64,000 nucleotides of DNA from Cohnella abietis. GTDB lineage: Bacteria > Bacillota > Bacilli > Paenibacillales > Paenibacillaceae. The stretch covers positions 4,252,001 through 4,316,000 of the forward strand of contig NZ_AP019400.1 of NCBI RefSeq assembly GCF_004295585.1, written 5' to 3'. Made by a program: the position numbers and the translations under genes. Below the pieces are notes generated by a model. The model worked only from the letters and a program-made list of their open reading frames with translations. It did no database searches and was not told the DNA's origin. This document shows, piece by piece, positions 59,592 to 64,000 of this stretch (position 1 is the stretch's first letter; every line of letters starts with the position of its first letter).

Positions 59592-61456
59592 GCTCTATAG
59601 TCGACTCCCTTATAAGGCTTAGTCGTGTATGTGCTGGAAATCGCTGGAGTATCTGTGCCAGCAGCGGATTGCGTTGAAGAAATAGCGCCATTCTTCCATG
59701 GTGGGAGAGGAGCAGTTGTCAGCGACAGCAGCTGGAAGCCTGCATCTGTCATGCCTGATGCTAGCTCTTCTCTTGCATGTTCAAGCAAATCCGTCATGCC
59801 AGAAAAATCACTTAGCAGCTTTAACGACACAATTCGGTCGACAACTTGAACATCGACGAGCGTATCGCCAAGATTACGCATTCGCAAATCAAACATGAGA
59901 TGACAATTGTCCACATCCCATTCGCCCCGACGGCTCCGTCGGGTTTGCACATGAATGGTGGCCGTCGTCTCTCCGTCCTGCCCTTTCATTGGCACAAACA
60001 GTGTCATATGACTGAAGGGAGCAACGTTGCTCCGGTCAGAGGAGAGCAGAAGCTGCTGGCCGGTCACTTGATTGGCCAGCGTTTGCGCCGCCTCCCGCAG
60101 AGCGGGGGGGACGTCATCATGCGCCGCAAGGGCGAGCAAAGCGCCCTTGAGCGTATCCGCGGCCGCATGCCGCGCCTCTTGCCCGGGGGCATCCGCCCCA
60201 GGCGCTAGAGCTGCGGCTCCGCCCGCAGGAAGCCCGGCGGCATCGCCGGGCAACCGCGCCTCGGCGCCATGCATGAGCTGACGCTCATGCCCGGTGCCGA
60301 GCCATTGCAGGAAGCGGCCAATCCATGCCGCTTCCGGTTTAGGGGCTGACGGCTGCGCAGCGTCAGCCTGCTTGGGCGCGGCTGCGGAGCTCTCCGCCGC
60401 GCCTGCACCTACAGCAGCGACGCGATTCGCCGTCGCTGCGTTGCCCTCAGGGGCAGCAGCCTGCGCGCCCTGCCCCGCCGCATTCGCAGCACTATTTGCT
60501 GCGAATGCCCCTTGCCCTTGCACTTGACCTTGCACTTGGCCCTGACCTTGACCCTGCCCTTGCGCCCCCGTACCCAACGGCGCTGCATTCCCATTAGCCC
60601 GCCCAGCACTCCCATCATTGCTTTTACCTGCAGCCGCATCCGAGCTCTGATTCGCAAACTCGCCTACCATCCTCGATCCGACAGCTGCGTCCTTAATCTG
60701 CGCCTTATCGCCTTCCGTCCCCTTAGAGGTCGCAGCATTGTTCAAGCCTTCTTTGCCCGCTAGCTGAGCCTCTCCTTCCGCTATTAACGCGTTACCTTGC
60801 GCTAAAAGGCTCTGTAAACGCTGACCTAACGCAGTAGCTTCCGGGGAACGTGCCCCTGCGCCTCCTAGCCAATTACCGAGCTCAGTTTTCATATTCGCTA
60901 GCTCTTCATGAATAGGCTGACCAAACAAAGCTTGACGAAGCGAAGACAAAGTCGTTTCGGTTGGTGCTAAACCACGTCGAAAAGCCACATCAGCCGCATT
61001 AGACCAAGAAGCAGCATCTACCCCAGCAGGCTTTAAGGAAGCAGCCGTATTAAAAAAAGCCGCGGTTTCCTTCCCTATCGGGTAACCGTCCCGCTTCAAA
61101 CCACGAATCAGCTCCATGGATGACTTCTGATCCGTCAGCCCGAACGATTTCAATATATCCTTCAACCCTTCCTCAGGTAAGGCATCCGAAGTATCCGTAA
61201 GAGGCTTTAAGGTGACTAATCCTCCGCTTCCTCCTGGCTGCACCTGTAGAAGAGTGCTTTTTCCAAGCAGCATCTCCGCATCTAGCTTTGCTTTCACTTG
61301 CACACCATTAATATTAATCATAGCCTCTTGATTATCGAGTAGCTCGACCAGCACTCCCCTAACAATCTGACCGATTCTAAGCTCCAGCGAGCGACTATCC
61401 GTTGGCTGGGCATCGCCCATTAACGCCCGCATCATCGGGCCAATATTCATGCCCAT
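59588..61456 (-). CDS. FliK-like protein (YlqG position)
   Basis: 622 residues. N-terminal 120 residues are ordered (LRIGQIVRGVLVELLDNQEA, MININGVQVKAKLDAEMLLG); the middle (about 225-420) is low-complexity, rich in Ala, Gly, Gln and Pro, with GQGQGQ-type repeats; the C-terminal 150 residues (MTLFVPMKGQDGETTATIHV, WDVDNCHLMFDLRMRNLGDT, LVDVQVVDRIVSLKLL) resemble the FliK C-terminal domain. ATG at 61456 with AAGGGGG 7 nt upstream; a TTG start at 61477 is worse. It is followed by the FlhB-CC homologue with a 4-nt overlap, mirroring the FliK-FlhB partnership. The middle is strikingly GC-rich against its surroundings. Confidence 0.85.
   Translation of the reverse strand: MGMNIGPMMRALMGDAQPTDSRSLELRIGQIVRGVLVELLDNQEAMININGVQVKAKLDAEMLLGKSTLLQVQPGGSGGLVTLKPLTDTSDALPEEGLKDILKSFGLTDQKSSMELIRGLKRDGYPIGKETAAFFNTAASLKPAGVDAASWSNAADVAFRRGLAPTETTLSSLRQALFGQPIHEELANMKTELGNWLGGAGARSPEATALGQRLQSLLAQGNALIAEGEAQLAGKEGLNNAATSKGTEGDKAQIKDAAVGSRMVGEFANQSSDAAAGKSNDGSAGRANGNAAPLGTGAQGQGQGQGQVQGQVQGQGAFAANSAANAAGQGAQAAAPEGNAATANRVAAVGAGAAESSAAAPKQADAAQPSAPKPEAAWIGRFLQWLGTGHERQLMHGAEARLPGDAAGLPAGGAAALAPGADAPGQEARHAAADTLKGALLALAAHDDVPPALREAAQTLANQVTGQQLLLSSDRSNVAPFSHMTLFVPMKGQDGETTATIHVQTRRSRRGEWDVDNCHLMFDLRMRNLGDTLVDVQVVDRIVSLKLLSDFSGMTDLLEHAREELASGMTDAGFQLLSLTTAPLPPWKNGAISSTQSAAGTDTPAISSTYTTKPYKGVDYRA
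60060..60600. other. GC-rich stretch inside the FliK-like gene
   Basis: By eye the base composition rises sharply here, with long runs of G/C (for example GCCGGTGCCGAGCC-like sequence and CCCGGCGGCATCGCCGGG near 60230), while the flanking parts of the same gene and its neighbours look near 45-50% GC. The stretch encodes the Ala/Gly/Pro/Gln-rich middle of the protein. A CCTTGC/CTTGAC hexamer array lies at about 60505-60570 and encodes the GQGQ repeats. Confidence 0.75.
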
Positions 61457-61543
61457 ACCGTTTCCCCCTTGCGACAAGCCTTATATCGTTATGTATCGGC
61501 ATTTTAACGGTTCACGATAAATGAATTTCTTCTCAATTTCTAA

Positions 61544-62188
61544 CTAAAATAGCTCCTGCTGCTCCACAAACAAGTTTTTAAGAAAGCTACTTCGATGCAT
61601 AGGTGTCGGACCTAGCTCTAGTAAAGCTTCCCGATGCACCTTCGTTGCGTAGCCTTTATGTACAGCTATTCCATAGCCTGGATACAATACATCCCACACT
61701 TCCACACATAAGCGATCTCGCGTAACTTTCGCTAGAATCGAAGCAGCAGCAATGGATTGACTTAAGCTATCGCCTTTAATAATCGCCGTTTGTTCAGTAG
61801 CCAAGTCTACGTTTTCCGCATCAACGAGCAAGTGCTCAGGTGCAACGCTTAAACCTTCTATCGCTTGCTTCATAGCGAGCCTTGACGCCTGTCTTATATT
61901 AATTGAATCAATAACGGATGCTTCAATGCGTGCAACCGACCATGCAACAGCCTCTTCAACGATCTGGTCGTACAGCCTGTCCCGCTTCTTCTCGCTAAGC
62001 TGCTTCGAGTCATTCACTTCTTCAAGCACGAGCCCTACCGGCAAAATAACTGCAGCAGCAACAACATCCCCGAACAAGCAGCCCCTTCCAACCTCATCCA
62101 CGCCTGCAACAGCGGTCAACCCTTGCGTCCAAAGCGCCGTCTCAAAAGCTAGGCGATTGATCTCAATTAATTCATCCTTTTTAGCCAT
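61544..62188 (-). CDS. rnhB: Ribonuclease HII
   Basis: Removes ribonucleotides from DNA-RNA hybrids. 214 residues: VAGVDEVGRGCLFGDVVAAA with catalytic Asp31 and Glu32, DSKQLSEKKRDRLYDQI, the third Asp in HLLVDAENVDL, and AASILAKVTRDRL with PGYGIAVHKGYATKVHREAL. The usual GPLAGPV after the first motif is CLFGDVV here, a mild departure. ATG start with GGAGG 10 nt upstream. It precedes the ylqG-ylqH genes, as in B. subtilis. Confidence 0.97.
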   Translation of the reverse strand: MAKKDELIEINRLAFETALWTQGLTAVAGVDEVGRGCLFGDVVAAAVILPVGLVLEEVNDSKQLSEKKRDRLYDQIVEEAVAWSVARIEASVIDSINIRQASRLAMKQAIEGLSVAPEHLLVDAENVDLATEQTAIIKGDSLSQSIAAASILAKVTRDRLCVEVWDVLYPGYGIAVHKGYATKVHREALLELGPTPMHRSSFLKNLFVEQQELF

Positions 62189-62307
62189 CTACAAAATGCC
62201 TCCTAAAGCCGTTCCATCCTCCTATTTTCCGACATGAATCGCCGAATGCCAAGTCTTATTTTGTAAACAGCCGCCCAACATGTTCTGAAGAAAGCCTTAA
62301 CAGTCAA

Positions 62308-62985
62308 TTACTCCCGCCGTTCCTCACGTAAAGGCTTAACATCTAAGGGTATTGCCACATCGTCCATCTCCTCAAATCTAGCCTGAAACCGCCCGCTATA
62401 GCGGAAAATGGTGCCGAGAATGGGGTTGTTCACTTCGACAGATATTTTATACGTGCTTTCCTCGTCGTCGTACCATTCACACACATCAGCGATACCTGTC
62501 AGTAAGGACGGAAACTTGAATTTAATGCCACCTTCATAAAACCGTTGCTCGCCGGAGCGGATTTTGATGCCTCCATTTTCCTGTGCCGAAATTTGTAAAT
62601 CGACCGCAAGATGCTGCTTGCTTCCTAAATAATCAACAATTCTATCCCGAGCCTGGCTGTATATCATCGTGGCATCGAAGCAACGAATCGCTCTAGGGAA
62701 TTTGAATTTACGACTCCAGGTTACCGTCTCCCGACCAAAGGAATCTACATAAGCATAATTTCCAATTGTAAAAGGGACCTGTTCCCCGCCCTGCGGAAAC
62801 ATAATATTACGAAGCGTACCGAGGTACAACGGCAGAAGCGCCCACTTAGAATACCAAATCCGTTCCATCACACCGTATCCAATCGAGGCAACTCGATCCT
62901 TACTATTGAAACCGAAACGCTGCTGTATGCGGGGGTGGAGCTTCTGAAAATCATTACCTAATACTTGCTGGTAGATCGATGCCAT
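62308..62985 (-). CDS. DUF4166-family protein
   Basis: 225 residues with no clear membrane segment: MASIYQQVLGNDFQKLHPRI, GVMERIWYSKWALLPLYLGT, FGRETVTWSRKFKFPRAIRC FDA, GIKFKFPSLLTGIADVCEWY. These match DUF4166, a domain found alone or fused to SDR or DoxX-like proteins in Firmicutes; function unknown. ATG at 62985 with GAGGAGG upstream. It follows the DoxX-like gene after 37 nt; the two are often neighbours or fused, which suggests a joint envelope-related role (inference). Confidence 0.85.
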   Translation of the reverse strand: MASIYQQVLGNDFQKLHPRIQQRFGFNSKDRVASIGYGVMERIWYSKWALLPLYLGTLRNIMFPQGGEQVPFTIGNYAYVDSFGRETVTWSRKFKFPRAIRCFDATMIYSQARDRIVDYLGSKQHLAVDLQISAQENGGIKIRSGEQRFYEGGIKFKFPSLLTGIADVCEWYDDEESTYKISVEVNNPILGTIFRYSGRFQARFEEMDDVAIPLDVKPLREERRE

Positions 62986-63022
62986 CCTTATCTCCTCCTC
63001 AATGTTACGCTTATCTTTTACT

Positions 63023-63940
63023 TCATTTCGGATCCGGTTTGCGCTTGCATCTCGAAGCATCCGGTAGATCTTCAATTGTTCTTGATGCAAAAAAACTTAA
63101 TACAAACAGGGACAAATTAAACGTAAGTGGGTTAAAAGGGCTCTGCAAAAGCTCCGGAGTTCCCCAAACAGCGGCAATTCCCAGTAGGATAAGGCTCCAA
63201 GCTTGTACCTGATAAACCCATTTACGTCGATGCTGTAAACATAGAAGTAAGGCAAACGCAACTTCCGCTACGCCTACGCATGGCAACACCATCGTTTCCA
63301 AGCCTGGAAACCAACCCGTTTGCCGAAGCAGTTCAATTTCTCCGGACTCCGGATATAGCAGTTTAGGCACAATGCCCTGATATAGCCACGTCAAAGCGAG
63401 CACAATTACGGATAAGTAATGCATGAAGGCTCTCTGTAAGCTCACCGCTGGCGAAACTTGCTTTTCCAGCCAAATCCTCAGCATATCGAAGCTCCAAGCA
63501 GTCGCATATCCGAACAGAGGACGAAAGGCTATCCGATCTACCCACTCACCAAATGCTCCAAACCTAGTCCGGTAATCATATTGCGTAATGAAGGTTACAC
63601 CGTCGCCCACATCAGTCGGCTTGTATTTCCAGTATCCGCCGCCTTTTCGAATTAATGACACGGCTTGATCCGATCCAAAAGCCAAGGCGGATACTCGCTC
63701 ACCTGTCCGTTCCTCCCGCATAGCTTTCGTTATGCCAGTTCCAGCTATATTCAGCCCAAAGCCGATTCTTGTCCGATAGAGAAACGTTTGACGGTTGTCC
63801 CCATCATCGCGAGGTAAATACGTGATTTCCGAAAATCTTAAATCCCACTGCTGATGAAGATCGGGCGATTGCGTATGCTTCCATAGCTCGTCCATATTCG
63901 TCATCATTTTAATTTCAACGTAGATCGGTTTGCTGTTCAT
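63023..63940 (-). CDS. SRPBCC plus DoxX-like membrane protein
   Basis: 305 residues in two parts. The N-terminal 150 residues look like an SRPBCC/START lipid-binding fold (IYVEIKMMTNMDELWKHTQS PDLHQQWDLRF; GVTFITQYDYRTRFGAFGEW). The C-terminal half has about four membrane helices (YLSVIVLALTWLYQGIVPKL; MVLPCVGVAEVAFALLLCLQ; QAWSLILLGIAAVWG; FNLSLFVLSFFASRTIEDLP) and fits the DoxX-like family. ATG at 63940 has GGAGGAGGTG upstream; the frame is open to the window edge, but no start is better. The DUF4166 gene comes next. Function unknown. Confidence 0.85.
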   Translation of the reverse strand: MNSKPIYVEIKMMTNMDELWKHTQSPDLHQQWDLRFSEITYLPRDDGDNRQTFLYRTRIGFGLNIAGTGITKAMREERTGERVSALAFGSDQAVSLIRKGGGYWKYKPTDVGDGVTFITQYDYRTRFGAFGEWVDRIAFRPLFGYATAWSFDMLRIWLEKQVSPAVSLQRAFMHYLSVIVLALTWLYQGIVPKLLYPESGEIELLRQTGWFPGLETMVLPCVGVAEVAFALLLCLQHRRKWVYQVQAWSLILLGIAAVWGTPELLQSPFNPLTFNLSLFVLSFFASRTIEDLPDASRCKRKPDPK

Positions 63941-64000
63941 CCTGCACCTCCTCCGATGAGCCTTCCAAAAATCGCCTGCGGATGCTGTCCGTCGGAACAA

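Noticed and set aside
63937..64000. Possible 3' end of another minus-strand gene overlapping the DoxX-like start
   Set aside because: Two alternative frames are open here and one would stop within an ATGA overlap at 63940, but about 20 codons are too few to decide.

Overview
The window is a stretch of Firmicutes chromosome whose gene order and protein sequences point to the Paenibacillaceae (Paenibacillus or Cohnella type; inferred from protein resemblance and synteny, not from a search). All recognised genes lie on the minus strand, so the region is read from 64000 down to 1. It corresponds to the rnhB-sucCD-dprA-topA-trmFO-hslVU-codY-fla/che-rpsB-tsf-pyrH-frr-uppS-cdsA-dxr-rseP-proS-polC backbone known from Bacillus subtilis. 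No rRNA, tRNA, CRISPR array, prophage or intact insertion sequence was seen.

Region by region, in the direction of transcription. (1) 63940-62308: a DoxX-like membrane protein and a DUF4166 protein. (2) 62188-58829: RNase HII, a FliK-like protein (YlqG position), a small FlhB C-terminal-domain homologue (YlqH/FlhX) and a YraN nuclease-like protein, closed by a clear terminator. (3) 58773-57830: about 0.95 kb without genes, holding a 50-bp minisatellite, a small element bounded by inverted repeats, further repeats and a long hairpin. (4) 57829-53412: hflK-hflC, a YwaC/RelP-type (p)ppGpp synthetase, and comM (yifB). (5) 53048-43197: sucCD, dprA, topA, trmFO, hslVU and codY.

(6) 42949-11292: a fla/che operon of about 31 kb and 34 genes, flgB to a short MltG/YceG-like gene. 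It encodes the basal body (FlgBC, FliE, FliF), switch (FliG, FliM, FliY), export apparatus (FliHIJ, FliOPQR, FlhBA), hook assembly (FliK, FlgD, FlgE), placement GTPases (FlhF, FlhG), chemotaxis proteins (CheY, B, A, W, C, D) and sigma-D. Its tail carries a DUF342 protein, two poorly characterised proteins and a SwrB-like protein. Most genes touch or overlap, which suggests translational coupling. (7) 11084-2405: rpsB-tsf-pyrH-frr-uppS-cdsA-dxr-rseP-proS, covering translation, UMP phosphorylation, undecaprenyl and phospholipid precursors, isoprenoid synthesis and regulated intramembrane proteolysis. (8) 2116-1: the N-terminal half of polC, cut by the window edge.

This is mostly conserved backbone and I found no clear new multi-gene system. 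The most interesting items are: the FliK-like/FlhB-CC pair outside the flagellar operon, in which the FlhB part looks like the post-cleavage fragment; the comM ribosome-binding site buried in the terminator hairpin of the gene before it; the polC promoter that reads into a branched terminator-like leader; a 131-bp imperfect palindrome between flhB and flhA; the repeats at 57.9-58.7 kb; and the SwrB plus MltG-like pair at the end of the fla/che operon. Many start codons were moved from the longest open frame to the codon best placed behind a Shine-Dalgarno sequence.
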